Shown here in pieces: positions 8,598 through 19,221 of a stretch of DNA of 64,000 bases. The notes under the pieces are model-generated. The model was not told where the DNA came from, did no database searches, and was given only the letters and a program-made list of their open reading frames with translations. How positions within the stretch are numbered: the first letter of the stretch is position 1; each line of letters begins with the position of its first letter. The translations under genes and the position numbers were made by a program. The stretch covers positions 22,803-86,802 of the forward strand of contig NZ_JAVIFU010000028.1 in NCBI RefSeq assembly GCF_031157315.1, in the 5' to 3' direction. This DNA is from Paenibacillus sp. LHD-38 (GTDB lineage Bacteria > Bacillota > Bacilli > Paenibacillales > Paenibacillaceae).

Positions 8598-11500
8598 CTA
8601 GATCAGTCCTGAATTTTGTAACAGTCTTCTGACAATCACTACAACTTCTGCCCTACTGATACTGTCATCAGGAGCAATCAAACTGCCATTTCTGCCCAAA
8701 ATCAATCCTGCCTTTATGCTGGCAGTGACACTGCTTCTTGCATAATCTGCAGTATTATCCGCATCACTAAAACCTGCAAGAATTTTATCCATCTCTCCGT
8801 TTGCAAGCTCTACCTTCAGACCTGTTATGTCCATTGCCATTGCTATCATAGTCATCGCTTGTTCACGGGTTAAAACATCGTTTGGTCCGAATTTTCCGCT
8901 ACCATAGCCAGATATAATGTTATACTCGGCTGCTGTTACAATATAGCTGCTATACCACTCGCCACCCTTAATATCTGTAAACGGTATATCTCCGTTTTCC
9001 GGCTTGAGTCCCAATGATCTGACGAGAATTGCAACAAACTCGGCGCGGGTGATATCCTTATCGGGATCAAACATATCATTGCCCACACCGCTGATTACCA
9101 TTCTTGAACCCATGTCATTAATCGCATCTTTGGCCCAATGGCTTGTTACATCGTTAAATTCCACCGGCTTCCAAATGACAGAATATGAACTGTTTGTTAG
9201 GCTGCTGATTTGTGCATAGTATTTGCCGTCAATAACCATAATCTTCGTCGGTACAGGCCTTACCGTTCCGTCAGGATTTACTACAACCCCTGTTGATATT
9301 TTTGCCGGGTCAACACCATCAGGTATTGCTATCATCCTTTCTACATATGCACTGAATTTCGAAAGTTCTACTGTCCTACCGTCGTTAGTGAATGTGATTA
9401 TGAACTCTACAGGTTTTACCAAAAATTGATAATTGTTTTTGTTGGCTACATCCTCAACCAGTTCAACTATCCCCTTAGCTGGTTCTGATATTACAATATT
9501 TACTGAAATATCCTTCAGTTCAACCTGTTTCCCAATCTGTTCTAAGATTGCATCAATGTTCATTTGTGAAGCCGGAAGCGTATAAGTACCCTTTTCAGTT
9601 TTTAATTCAAGAACAGCTCTCTTGTTTTCCATATTTTTAATAATTTGTCCGTTCAGTTTTCCAATCACAACGTCAGTTTTGGCATTAACCGAGATGGTTA
9701 AAACTGCATTGTTTCCTTCCTGTAGCAGTATTTCCTCTACTTTTTTGTCATCTACTTCAACCGTTATAACTGTTTTGTCTCCTTCTTTGGTAGTGGTTGC
9801 TGTAGCAGCAGTTCCAGCTTTTCCATTGACAAAAATTTCGACTCCAGTTTCCTCTGGCTTTGTCGGCGTTGTAGGAGTACTGTTTCCTCCCGAACTTCCA
9901 CCACTTGAAGTTCCGAGTGGCGTTACCGCATTGGATGCTGCTGATTCCTGCCCACTTCCAACCTCATTTACTGCTTTTACGCTAAAGGTATAAGCAGTAC
10001 CATTTGTCAAGCCGGTTACCTCAATGGTTGTGCTTGTTCCTGTTACTGTAACACTACCCGGAGTTGAAGTGACAATGTACCCTGTAATAGGAGAACCGCC
10101 ATTGTTAGTTGGTGCTGTAAAGCTTACTGTAGCCTTACCATTGCCGGTTACTGCATTTACGTTCGTCGGCGCTTCTGGTACGGTCTTGAGTTCTTCTTGC
10201 ACTTCTTGCAATCCTGCAAAAGCAACTTGAAGTGTTGAATTAGCTTGATCAACTTCAACTTGAGTAGAAATGTTATCTTCCTTAACTATGATTGCTTCTT
10301 CTAAAGCTTTAGCAAAGGTTTTCCAACTTTGTATTGTATATTTTGCTTCCTCAATGTTAGATACACTTTGAATTGTCGTTATAAGCTCATTTCGATCTAC
10401 CAAAAGAAGTGCATTGTCGACAACACCTAGTTTAAATTTGGCTTGAATAATATAACTTAAATCAGTTGTCACTCCGCCTTTCCATGCTTTAGAGAATTCC
10501 TCATCCCAATGTCCGTAAGAATTCATGATAAGGGTACCATCTGGTTGTACGACTATACCAGCGTATCCTGTATCCCCTGAATAAAAGTTCTGTGCAAAAT
10601 CTTCTTTTAACATGATGCGATATTGACCTTCGTTTTGCTGCATCAAATCTTCATAAGTTCCAACCCAGGCTACCCATTCGCCCGCTCTCCAATCGCCAGG
10701 TTCAATGATACCGTTTTGATTATAATCAAGAATAATTTCTCGGAAAGTTACGACGAGACGGCCGGTAATTGGTTCGTAGACTGCCTTATGTCTTTCCCCT
10801 TGCAATGCTCCTTGGACCTCTTCCGGTTCACTCCACGTCTCACCTTCGTCGTCAGAATAGAACATAACTGACTTGTGTTGATGTGACTGGCTTCTAGCCA
10901 AAGCTACAATTCTGTTACCATCCGGTGATCGGAACATTTCCACCTCGCAGATTTGGTAGCTGCTTTCAATCGATCTGTATTCGCTTAAATAGGGTACTGG
11001 CTTACTCCATTGTTCATTGCCATGTTCATCATAAGTTAAATAAGTTTTGTAATTGGTGAAACCATAATCGTGATAAACTCCCATCCATTTATCCATTAAA
11101 TTCCCATTCTCATCCTTCAACTGGGTTAAACTTGCCATAGCTACTATAGCGTTATTCGGCTTATTATCAATATTCGTATACCAATGCTGATACTCTGTCC
11201 AAGTCTCTCCACCGTCATCAGAATACGATGTGTTCCATCCTGTCGAACCATCTCCCCACCCTGGACAACCGGTAATCAAGATAAGCCTCTCTTTGCCGTT
11301 ACTCATATTTAATTTATAGATAGTAGGTGTTTCTTGAGATCTTGCCCATGAGGCCGGAGTCTCCTTTTCAACCCAGGTTTCCCCCGCATCATAGCTTATT
11401 TGTAGGACAAGAGGACCTTTACCATGACCAATTGGATACGCTGTAATCAATGTTTTATTATCGCCCAGCATAACCATATCCGGCTGCCCCAAATATTGTC

Positions 11501-14500
11501 GCTCTGTACCTTTGCCGTTCTCAATCGTTGTAATAAATTTATCGTCTAAATGATATTGCGGGATTGAATATTGAATATTCAAATGTTTTGCTACCTTAAT
11601 CCCTATCGTTTTCTTATAACCGCCAACCACATTTTCAACAGTAATTGTAGCATCGCCTTTATTTATCGCATTCACTTTACCGCTTTCACTTACAGTTACA
11701 ACTTGTGGATTACTAGAAGTATAGGTTAACGATTTATCTGGATTATCAGATATGAGTTCAGCTTGAATTTGATAGGAATCTCCGATATATAGCTTTTTAC
11801 TCATTTCAGAAATATTCAATCCATTCACGTAGCTTATCGTTTTTACTTCATCTGGTGTCAATGTACGATTAAATACTTTTACTTCATCTAACACCCCACT
11901 AAATCCACGTCCACCAATTATTTTTGTTGGAGCCAAAAGCGGTGTCTTCACATTTTGATTCCAAACAATCGTTGATTTTAAAAGGCCGTCAATATAGAGA
12001 TTAAGATTGGATGCGTTGCTAGTTACCGTAATATGTTTCCAACTATTTTTCTCTAAGAGATAATTAAAAGTTAAGAAACCTTCTGGTACATGTATAGACA
12101 TCTTACTTTCTGTACCATCACGGCGTACATCAATGGAAGTGGAACTTAGCTGATTACCAGTAAACGATTTACCATCCCATAGTGCGGATGCGGTCTCATT
12201 ACTACCGGCATCTTTTACCCAAAAGGATACTGTCCAATCTTTTGTCAATGTAACTGGCGAAGTAATCTCGACCTTGTCTTCTTTTGCAAATTGAATCGCG
12301 TTGCCAGACATACCTTCAACAATTGTTCCACCTGTTAACGTTCCGTTTGCCGATCCCCAACTATCAGTTATCGTATTAGCTGTAACATTATCAAAAGAAT
12401 AATAAGACACCTGAGCCTCAGGATCAACTTTTGGCCGACCTACGATAACTTGAATAGAAGTCGTTTTAGTTGGATCAGCTTGGGAAGTGACCGTGATTGT
12501 CACAGTTCCTATGCCTTTACCAGTAACTAGTCCATTCGAATCTACACTTGCGATACCTTCATTAGACGATGTCCATGTTACGGTTGGGTTACTAATGTTG
12601 TCTGGTTTCAATATTGCATGTAGCTGTTTTGTTGCACCAATACCAACAGATATTTCTGCACCTTCTTGGATTGCTATAGATTCTATCGCAACCGGATTAT
12701 TTTTAATTTGAATATATTTTGATGTTAGAGCTTTTAGTTCTTCACGAATTTGATCCATGTCTGCCGCAATTTGAGCCTTGCCAGCCGTTGATAAGTAGTA
12801 ACCTGATGAACTATAATTTGGTTTTATTTTGGCTAGCAATCTATCCACATCAGCATTCATGGCAGGAACTTCTTTTTTGATAAGCATCAATTTATTCACA
12901 TCGCGTACACCTTCGGCCATTTTCTCAAGTCGTACACTTGATTTGGAAGAGGGATTTGTAGCAGTACGCTCATCTGGGAATATTAGGAATGTATCCCCCG
13001 CCTCGAATGCGTTATGGGTCGTATCCTCTAACGGGTTCTTTACCCAAGAATCATAGGCCCAGCGTAAATACCCTTCTCCTCCCACAGCATAAGAATACAT
13101 CATAGTCCAATAACTTTCTGCTGGTGTACTAAGTGAGAAATTTCCTGGTGTATGACCCGTACAAGAATAAATGGTGGTCCTAAGGCCAAGTGCTTTACGT
13201 TGATTAAGAAATTGAGCAAATTCTGTTGGATGAGCTTTCACTGCTATCGTTCCAACACTCAGATCATCCACACGCATTCCTAAATCTTTCTTTGCCACAA
13301 AAGCATCCATAGCCCCTGCTGTTTTCAAGCTATCTCCGTGAATCCCTTTAACACTCTCAATCAGATCAAAAATTGCCCCGCTGAATCCTCTCTCGTCAAT
13401 CCCCAGATAGGTATGATCAAACCATCCCTTTTCTTCTAGATGTTCAACAAAACTATTTAAAAATAGTTTCCAAATGCGCGTGTATTCACTCGTACCCACA
13501 CTAGAAAACGAAGCACTTACATTACGACTTGTAGCTTCGTCATAGTAGGTAAAGGAGTTATGCCAAGGAGCAATACCATAAGCAACAATTTTATCTCCAA
13601 GTCCTAATGTTTTATTAAAATTTACCCATGCATCAAAATCAGAATAATCAAAGGTAAACGTACCATCCGTCTTTTTTGTCCATTTGATCATGGATGGGTA
13701 GTGAATTTCGTTTGCACTATAAGTCTGACCATCCCATGCATCATCAACAATTGTCGTGGTAATTGCATGCCCACCCAATTGTTTATATTTCTCCATATGT
13801 GGAAGTAAAATTTCTAGATGCTTTTGTGAAAAAGGCTCCACACCATAGTATTCTGCTACACTATACGGAGCCTGCCATAATTCAATATCAAAACCATCTT
13901 TAAACTCTTCTGCATCAGGCATCGTTGCATCTAATACTTCTAGATTATATGTAAATTCTATCGGTGTATCTACTCTGTCTGCTGTTACGATAATTTTACC
14001 AACATAGGTTCCAGACTGTGTATCCTTAGGTACATCAAATTCAACCCAAACTGGCTGTACCGCATTAAATGGAATCTGTATTGGTGTCGTTTGATATAGA
14101 ATATCATTACTTTCTGCGCGATTCCCCTCTGGTACAGGCCTTGTTTTGCTACCATACCCTGGCATACCAGTATAAGCTTGTGTAGATTTAATAAATGTTG
14201 TAGTGATATTATTAGCCGATAACGTGTCGGTTCCGCTTACAAAATCCGTTGCCTGTACACTTATATTACTTAAGCCAGATTCTAATGAAATCAATGCAAT
14301 TTCCGATACTGCTTTATCATTTTTCCATGCATAAATTGATTTATTTACTACACCTAAGTTCTTAACTTCCGTATAACGATCCTGTGTGTATTGAGTATTT
14401 GTGTCAACTATACTTCCATGAATCTGCGTATTCCCCTCGGTTACAATCACTGTAAGCGTTTTAGACAAGTTGTATTTTAATGAGCTTATTGTAATAGTTG

Positions 14501-15641
14501 CAGTTCCAGCAGAAAGTGCTTGAACCAATCCATCGGCACTTACTGTGGCAATGTTCGTATCACTTGAACTATACGTACGATCGCTAATATCCGCATAATC
14601 TGGTACCACCGTATAATTCATTTGATATTGTGAACCTTCAATGAGAGTAAAATTGTCTTGTGATAGTACAATATCACTCACTTGGTATGGCAAATGATAG
14701 ACAACGACTTTCGCACTATCGATGAGTGTCCCTGTAGCATTTGGCTCTTTCTCGCCTGTTGCCTCTGCCCGCAAAACATGAGGTCCGTCCGTCAATCCAC
14801 TCACCGTGGTAATCAAGGTAGAATTGATATTGGAAGGATTGTATAAACTAAATACACCTATTTCTACTCCATCTATCAGGTATCGCACCTTCCCCATAGG
14901 CTTATTTTTGCCTGCATAAATATCAATTTTATTACCAAAAAAATTCACTTCGTAATAGGTATCTCTTGGATTAGCACCTAATGGATTGGACCAAGTATGT
15001 GCAGCATCACCTGGTGACCAATTGCCCGAAAACGTGAAGTAATTATTAGTTCCCGTAGTTTTCGTATGCGGGATCACTGTAGTCTCTCCTTCTACTTCTA
15101 AATCATCATTGTACACACGTGCGTAACTGACTTGTAAGCCTGTACCTCCATCGGGTAAAGTGACATTTACTGTATGAATTCCATTAGTTAATCCTTTTTT
15201 ACTATACAATAGCGTTTCTGTATTAGCAGCACCTGCAATGAGTAATGTTTCAGGAGCATTATCATCCAATTGGAACGTATTTTGCGGGTCATTTTTGACA
15301 CCGTACAATTCTACCCCTGTTCCCTTAAATGTGAACGAATAGGTGTGCTTACGGGCCTCTTCATAATTCATATTCCACACCCAATGTTGCGTCTTGGCTT
15401 CTTCAATTCCTATAATAGATGGCTTCCTATCCTCTGCCCATCCAGTTAATCCATTTACATCCGTAGCTGTCGTGTAAGTAAAATAATGATCACCTGAGGT
15501 TACGGTATCATCCACGACAATACTAGATGTGGATTCGGCATATCCTACTACCGGATTAGCGGTCAATACTGTCGTTAATACCATAACGCTTGCCAAAACA
15601 ATGTGAATAAATTTATCCGTCACTTTTTTTAATTTATTCAT
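8598..15641 (-). CDS. giant S-layer-anchored multidomain exoprotein with DUF4091-like and sialidase modules
   Basis: A 2347-residue protein starting ATG 15641 behind AAAAGGAG. Signal peptide 1-35. Approximate architecture: two related beta-sandwich modules (50-180, 190-315); Big2 Ig-like (318-400); DUF4091-type glycoside hydrolase-like domain (580-925, with DDAWDGQTYSANEIHYP and YLGIDERGFSG); Big2 (985-1067); LamG/concanavalin A-like (1075-1262); Big2 (1272-1350); sialidase-type BNR propeller (1357-1740, Asp-boxes SYDAGETW, SDDGGETW, SDDEGETW); a FIVAR-like helical module (1742-1814); Fn3 (1819-1910); a Gly/Ser/Thr/Pro linker; an unassigned beta domain (1930-2150); three SLH domains (2160-2345) with FxDVxxHWA and ITRAEFVAILVR motifs. 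It should be held on the cell wall by SLH binding to pyruvylated polymer. The gene looks more AT-rich than the GMC genes nearby. Whether either catalytic module is active cannot be judged from sequence alone. Confidence 0.85.
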   Translation of the reverse strand: MNKLKKVTDKFIHIVLASVMVLTTVLTANPVVGYAESTSSIVVDDTVTSGDHYFTYTTATDVNGLTGWAEDRKPSIIGIEEAKTQHWVWNMNYEEARKHTYSFTFKGTGVELYGVKNDPQNTFQLDDNAPETLLIAGAANTETLLYSKKGLTNGIHTVNVTLPDGGTGLQVSYARVYNDDLEVEGETTVIPHTKTTGTNNYFTFSGNWSPGDAAHTWSNPLGANPRDTYYEVNFFGNKIDIYAGKNKPMGKVRYLIDGVEIGVFSLYNPSNINSTLITTVSGLTDGPHVLRAEATGEKEPNATGTLIDSAKVVVYHLPYQVSDIVLSQDNFTLIEGSQYQMNYTVVPDYADISDRTYSSSDTNIATVSADGLVQALSAGTATITISSLKYNLSKTLTVIVTEGNTQIHGSIVDTNTQYTQDRYTEVKNLGVVNKSIYAWKNDKAVSEIALISLESGLSNISVQATDFVSGTDTLSANNITTTFIKSTQAYTGMPGYGSKTRPVPEGNRAESNDILYQTTPIQIPFNAVQPVWVEFDVPKDTQSGTYVGKIIVTADRVDTPIEFTYNLEVLDATMPDAEEFKDGFDIELWQAPYSVAEYYGVEPFSQKHLEILLPHMEKYKQLGGHAITTTIVDDAWDGQTYSANEIHYPSMIKWTKKTDGTFTFDYSDFDAWVNFNKTLGLGDKIVAYGIAPWHNSFTYYDEATSRNVSASFSSVGTSEYTRIWKLFLNSFVEHLEEKGWFDHTYLGIDERGFSGAIFDLIESVKGIHGDSLKTAGAMDAFVAKKDLGMRVDDLSVGTIAVKAHPTEFAQFLNQRKALGLRTTIYSCTGHTPGNFSLSTPAESYWTMMYSYAVGGEGYLRWAYDSWVKNPLEDTTHNAFEAGDTFLIFPDERTATNPSSKSSVRLEKMAEGVRDVNKLMLIKKEVPAMNADVDRLLAKIKPNYSSSGYYLSTAGKAQIAADMDQIREELKALTSKYIQIKNNPVAIESIAIQEGAEISVGIGATKQLHAILKPDNISNPTVTWTSSNEGIASVDSNGLVTGKGIGTVTITVTSQADPTKTTSIQVIVGRPKVDPEAQVSYYSFDNVTANTITDSWGSANGTLTGGTIVEGMSGNAIQFAKEDKVEITSPVTLTKDWTVSFWVKDAGSNETASALWDGKSFTGNQLSSTSIDVRRDGTESKMSIHVPEGFLTFNYLLEKNSWKHITVTSNASNLNLYIDGLLKSTIVWNQNVKTPLLAPTKIIGGRGFSGVLDEVKVFNRTLTPDEVKTISYVNGLNISEMSKKLYIGDSYQIQAELISDNPDKSLTYTSSNPQVVTVSESGKVNAINKGDATITVENVVGGYKKTIGIKVAKHLNIQYSIPQYHLDDKFITTIENGKGTERQYLGQPDMVMLGDNKTLITAYPIGHGKGPLVLQISYDAGETWVEKETPASWARSQETPTIYKLNMSNGKERLILITGCPGWGDGSTGWNTSYSDDGGETWTEYQHWYTNIDNKPNNAIVAMASLTQLKDENGNLMDKWMGVYHDYGFTNYKTYLTYDEHGNEQWSKPVPYLSEYRSIESSYQICEVEMFRSPDGNRIVALARSQSHQHKSVMFYSDDEGETWSEPEEVQGALQGERHKAVYEPITGRLVVTFREIILDYNQNGIIEPGDWRAGEWVAWVGTYEDLMQQNEGQYRIMLKEDFAQNFYSGDTGYAGIVVQPDGTLIMNSYGHWDEEFSKAWKGGVTTDLSYIIQAKFKLGVVDNALLLVDRNELITTIQSVSNIEEAKYTIQSWKTFAKALEEAIIVKEDNISTQVEVDQANSTLQVAFAGLQEVQEELKTVPEAPTNVNAVTGNGKATVSFTAPTNNGGSPITGYIVTSTPGSVTVTGTSTTIEVTGLTNGTAYTFSVKAVNEVGSGQESAASNAVTPLGTSSGGSSGGNSTPTTPTKPEETGVEIFVNGKAGTAATATTTKEGDKTVITVEVDDKKVEEILLQEGNNAVLTISVNAKTDVVIGKLNGQIIKNMENKRAVLELKTEKGTYTLPASQMNIDAILEQIGKQVELKDISVNIVISEPAKGIVELVEDVANKNNYQFLVKPVEFIITFTNDGRTVELSKFSAYVERMIAIPDGVDPAKISTGVVVNPDGTVRPVPTKIMVIDGKYYAQISSLTNSSYSVIWKPVEFNDVTSHWAKDAINDMGSRMVISGVGNDMFDPDKDITRAEFVAILVRSLGLKPENGDIPFTDIKGGEWYSSYIVTAAEYNIISGYGSGKFGPNDVLTREQAMTMIAMAMDITGLKVELANGEMDKILAGFSDADNTADYARSSVTASIKAGLILGRNGSLIAPDDSISRAEVVVIVRRLLQNSGLI

Positions 15642-16041
15642 TGTGCATACTCCTTTTACTTTTTATAATGTTTTTTGATGATCGTATTACCTTTTACGCT
15701 ACAGGACTTATACACTTCGTGTTGATTCGAGGATTTTTCAATAATATCTATGCATGAGCTATTGATTTGGTAGACGACTTTTTCGGCCCTCATGGGTATA
15801 TTCCTTTACACCAAAGCCTTGAAATTTCCAATTGGCACTTAAAAATGTATAAATTCTGTGTATTAAATCGTGTTGTAAAGCACCTCCGCACAGTGAATCA
15901 ACATTTGCGCCGTACCATAATATTCCCTCCTTCATAGATAAGATCCCACTTTCCGCATGAATAAATTTCCAAAAATTCATTAACACAGTCTTATCTAATA
16001 GGAATCACCCCCGTCTGTGGCGAAATCATACGGAAACGTCC
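15642..16041. other. gap with a short unrecognised open frame (15759-15986, minus)
   Basis: Besides the leader of the giant gene, this stretch holds a 75-codon minus-strand frame containing AESGILSMKEGILWYGANVD and an EYTHEGRKSRLPNQ end. The composition looks like a genuine protein fragment, but I do not recognise it. It has no good ribosome site and no partner gene, so I regard it as a probable remnant. Confidence 0.3.
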
Positions 16042-16059
16042 ATGAACGGAGGGATTTTC

Positions 16060-17748
16060 ATGCAGTTAGAAGCCATGGTTTCCATTGCCGCTGGTCCGAG
16101 CCAGCTCATCGCTGCATTATGCGATGAAATCGGCCTGGAGAAACTCATTAACGATGCTGTCGACTGGCACCCATCCTACTGCAAGGTGTCACCAGGCACG
16201 CATATCAAAGCCATGATCATCAATATTCTTTGCTCACGCATGCCCCTGTACCGGGTATCGGAGTTCTATCACGAACTGGATGTTGAGCTTCTGTTCGGGG
16301 GTGCCATCAAAGCGTCAGATTTCAACGATGACGCGCTGGCTCGAACACTTGACCGGCTGCATGATGCCCAAGGCTGGAAAGTCTACTCTCAGCTGTCTCT
16401 CTCCGTTCTCCGTCGGCTCAGCCTCTCGCTGAACGTGGTTCACAGCGACACCACTTCCTTCTCTGTACAGGGCAAGTACGCGCAGCCTTCCGACGATCTG
16501 AACATCACCTATGGATACAACAAAGACGGCCCTCCAGATCTGAAGCAAATCGTTATCGGTCTCGGTGTCACGCTCAGCGCTTTCCGATCATCGGCAAGGT
16601 CGAAGACGGCAATTTGGACGACAAAACGTGGAATACCGCCTTCATCGCCAAGCTCCGCGAGGTGCTGTCCGATGAAGAGTGGAGCGGTCTGACCTACGTG
16701 GCTGACAGTGCGCTGGCTATCATGGATAATGTACTGCTAATGAAGCAAGAAGGCTTGTCTTTCATCACGCGGCTGCCGGATACGTTTGGCCTGAGCAGCG
16801 AATTGAAGGAAGAAGCAGCCTGGCGCGATCAGTGGGCGGACGTCGCCTTAGCAGATGACAACGAAGGCAAATCCCGCTACCGTGTGCAATCATTCGAACG
16901 CACACTCTATGGCCAATCCCTGCGCTTCGTCGTCGTACATTCGAGCCACCTTGAAGCGAAGCAATAAGAGACGCTCATACGCCAAATGAAACAGGAACAC
17001 GAAAAAATGGAAAAGGCGCTTCAGGCGTTCGGCAGGTTGCACTATACCTGTGCACATGATGCAGAGCAGGCGATTGCCGCTTTCCGCAAGCAGCACAAAT
17101 GGAAGTGTCACGAGGTCGTCCTCACGTTCGAGGAGGAACGTTGTACACTGCCACGTAAGCGACCCGGACGCCCAAAACAAGGCGAAGAACCAGAGGCCAC
17201 CACTCGCTGGCCTGGCGGATCGTCGCCGGTGACATCGTGCCAAGCGAAGAAGCACTGCTGCCGCTGACGAACAAGCAAGGGATCTTCGTGCTGATGACCA
17301 GCCATCGCGAGGACGCCAAATGGACGAGTGAAAACATCCTGCTAACGTACAAAGGACAAGCAGCGGCGGAGACGCGATTTCGACTGTTGAAGGACCCGGT
17401 ATTCCTGGATGCGATCTACTTGAAACAGCCAAGGCGCATCGAAGCGCTCGGTACCGTGTTCATCATGGCGCTGCTCTTGTACGGCCTCTCGAATGGCGTG
17501 TGCGCGAGAAACTCAAAGAGGAGAAGGAGCCGATTTTGCTGCCCGGCAAACGAAAGAGTTTCACGCCTACGGCGGAAATTCTGATGGCCATGCTGAAGAG
17601 CATCCAGGTTATTGTCGCTACAAAGGGTGAGCAGAAGATTCGCGCCGTATCTGCACTTGTCCATGACAACGTTAAACGCATAGTGCGGCTGGCCGGCTAC
17701 GATATCAGCATCTATATGACGCAAACTGTCGAAAAAAGCAATCACTAG
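16060..17748 (+). pseudogene. IS1634-family transposase (DUF4277 type), degenerate
   Basis: The intact form would be about 560 residues. The N-terminal DUF4277-like part is clear (AGPSQLIAALCDEIGLEKLI and VVHSDTTSFSVQGKY), then a frameshift near 16575 moves to the frame with VEDGNLDDKTW and LTYVADSALAI. An in-frame TAA at 16965-16967 interrupts HLEAKQ. A second frameshift near 17200 leads to SEEALLPLTNKQGIF and AAAETRFRLLKDPVF (the conserved C-terminal catalytic block). A third near 17495 leads to the REKLKEEKEPILLPGKRKSF tail ending at 17748. ATG 16060 has GGAGGG at good spacing. Three frameshifts and one nonsense codon mean an inactive copy. I could not define terminal inverted repeats. Confidence 0.8.
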
Positions 17749-18260
17749 AGCCTTTCACACGCGGAGTCTGCATATGTCTTGTTGATTGGTGTCGGAAACA
17801 GGAGAATGTCCTCAGGTATTGTTGAACTTCGGACAGCCATAACTGGCCATAACAAAATGGCTAATATATTTTGTTATGTGAAATTATTTCATGCGAAATA
17901 TGAGTGCCTAGAACCATAGCTAAGCTAGAAATGCGCTTATTCTCTTCCTAATTCGTAGCTGTTTTAATGTTTAACCCCCTCATTTTTGAATATGAAGCGT
18001 TTCCATTCCATCGTATACAAACCGTTATATTTTTGATATACCTTTCTTTTTACATTTGGGGTCTTATTTTGACAAGATTAATACAACATGACAATAGGAA
18101 TTCCGGTTTTCGTCTGTATCGGTACTTCGATCCCCTCTCTGAGCTTCTTCAGTTGGATTGAAGCGAGTTTCCCCCCACAATACTGCCTTAATTCCAATGC
18201 CATTACTGAAATCGGAAAATTCCTCTGCATTACGCCTCTTTTGTTACCAAAAGTTCATAC

Positions 18261-18295
18261 CTACTTTGCGGGTAGTGACAGCTACGCTGGTACTA
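18261..18295. repeat. partial copy of a palindromic repeat (sister at 62026-62064)
   Basis: The left arm CTACTTTGCGGGTAGT plus the loop GACAGCTACGCTGGT and the start of the right arm are present. The rest of the right arm is lost. The matching part of the copy at 62 kb differs at two positions over 31 bases. Confidence 0.65.
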
Positions 18296-18313
18296 GGCCA
18301 AATAACTAAAAAA

Positions 18314-18351
18314 TGCTTACTGGCAGCAGCCTTTCCGACTACTCGTAAGCA
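18314..18351 (-). terminator. stem-loop, possible minus-strand terminator
   Basis: TGCTTAC at 18314-18320 pairs with GTAAGCA at 18345-18351 and is followed on the minus strand by six T residues. The loop is long (24 bases), so it is less certain than the neighbouring hairpin at 18561. Confidence 0.4.
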
Positions 18352-18553
18352 TTCCCCCAATTTAACAGGTCCGTTCACTGTTAGGCGTTACAACCACGTC
18401 AATAAACTGGTCCAGAACGCAATTTCGCATCTTATCCAATCGACCATAAATTCAGACAAGCAGCAGCAGGAGCTGGCTCGTATTCATGAACGTGAAGGAA
18501 GTCCGCGCTATCTTGACCAAATATGATTTACGTTACTTTTTTCTATTACAAAA

Positions 18554-18580
18554 CAAAAAAGTCGCCCGGCGTTGGACGAC
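18554..18580 (-). terminator. terminator of the small-gene cluster
   Basis: On the minus strand GTCGTCC and GGGCGAC form a stem at 18561-18580 with one mismatch, followed by a T-run (18554-18560). It lies 14 bases after the stop of the zinc-ribbon gene. Confidence 0.65.
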
Positions 18581-18594
18581 TCTAGCGACCAGCT

Positions 18595-18765
18595 TTAACG
18601 AACTACAAATGCCCTACCGTCCTTATTCATCCAAATTCGGTTCCCATCACGAATTAATAGCCTTGTTCCGCACCCCTCTGTCTTACAGCAGTACATAGTC
18701 ACATCGTCCGGATCTTCCAATACAATTTCCATTGATGGTTCCTTGCAACTCTCACATTTTATCAC
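18595..18765 (-). CDS. small zinc-ribbon-like protein (56 aa)
   Basis: A short gene read from GTG 18765, seven bases behind GGGGGA, to TAA 18595-18597. The product begins MIKCESCKEPSMEIV and has CxxC near residue 4, CC at 26-27 and a further C at 32 (YCCKTEGCG), a plausible Zn-binding knuckle pair, then a basic C-terminal half (LLIRDGNRIWMNKDG). It has no named family that I recognise. The strong ribosome site, the tight packing behind the preceding frame and a terminator right after it argue that it is real. The role is unknown; small Cys-pair proteins of this kind are common on plasmids and integrative elements. Confidence 0.6.
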   Translation of the reverse strand: MIKCESCKEPSMEIVLEDPDDVTMYCCKTEGCGTRLLIRDGNRIWMNKDGRAFVVR

Positions 18766-18777
18766 TTCGTACTCCCC

Positions 18778-18903
18778 CTAATTAAAATCAAAAAGCACTA
18801 AATAGTCCTCAAGCTCGGGATCAGATCCTATTTGAAACAAATTATTGCGTATTCCCCCAAACTTGGATATGATTGCGTACGACATAGTTTTTACTTTTAG
18901 CAA
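18778..18903 (-). CDS. very small hypothetical protein (35-41 aa)
   Basis: From TTG 18903 (41 residues) or ATG 18885 (35 residues) to TAG 18778. The sequence ends GSDPELEDYLVLFDFN, an acidic and hydrophobic tail. It begins 28 bases beyond the stop of the upstream membrane protein in the same frame and ends 13 bases before the zinc-ribbon start. Ribosome sites are weak, so translation may be coupled or absent. Confidence 0.35.
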   Translation of the reverse strand: MLKVKTMSYAIISKFGGIRNNLFQIGSDPELEDYLVLFDFN

Positions 18904-18930
18904 GGCTACCTTTACGGACTCTTGCTCTTT

Positions 18931-19221
18931 TTATGTCAATTGCGTTATGACCAGTGTGACCGCCAGCAACAGGTACAATGTACCCATTCCAAGCAGAGGG
19001 GCGTTGAACTGGAACCGTGTTTCTTTCCAATCCTTGAATGTGTTGACCAGGGCAATTATCCCTAGCGTAACCAACCATGCACCGATCAGCACGGTCAACG
19101 TTTGTCCCACGTCCTCTGTAAGCAACGCTACACAGTAGATCAGAATTACGCTAACAGATCCAGTTGAAAAGGCTAGAATAGCCGTCTTACGCGATACATT
19201 CACTTTCCAAATCTCCACCAC
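18931..19221 (-). CDS. small integral membrane protein (96 aa)
   Basis: Three hydrophobic segments are visible: about 13-31 (AILAFSTGSVSVILIYCVAL), 40-58 (LTVLIGAWLVTLGIIALV) and 74-94 (PLLGMGTLYLLLAVTLVITQ). Its start overlaps the end of the upstream HTH gene by 22 bases, which suggests translational coupling. No family is recognised. In this setting (MerR-type plasmid regulator upstream) it may belong to an integrative or plasmid-derived module. Confidence 0.55.
   Translation of the reverse strand: MVEIWKVNVSRKTAILAFSTGSVSVILIYCVALLTEDVGQTLTVLIGAWLVTLGIIALVNTFKDWKETRFQFNAPLLGMGTLYLLLAVTLVITQLT

Larger units (their letters stand above)
17749..18560. other. gene-poor stretch between IS1634 remnant and small-gene cluster
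   Basis: About 800 bases without a convincing gene. It contains one arm of a palindromic repeat (18261-18295), a stem-loop at 18314-18351, and a short minus-strand peptide-like run near 18090-18240 (VMALELRQYCGGKLASIQL) that I cannot assign. The segment just after the IS probably contains the IS right end. Confidence 0.4.
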
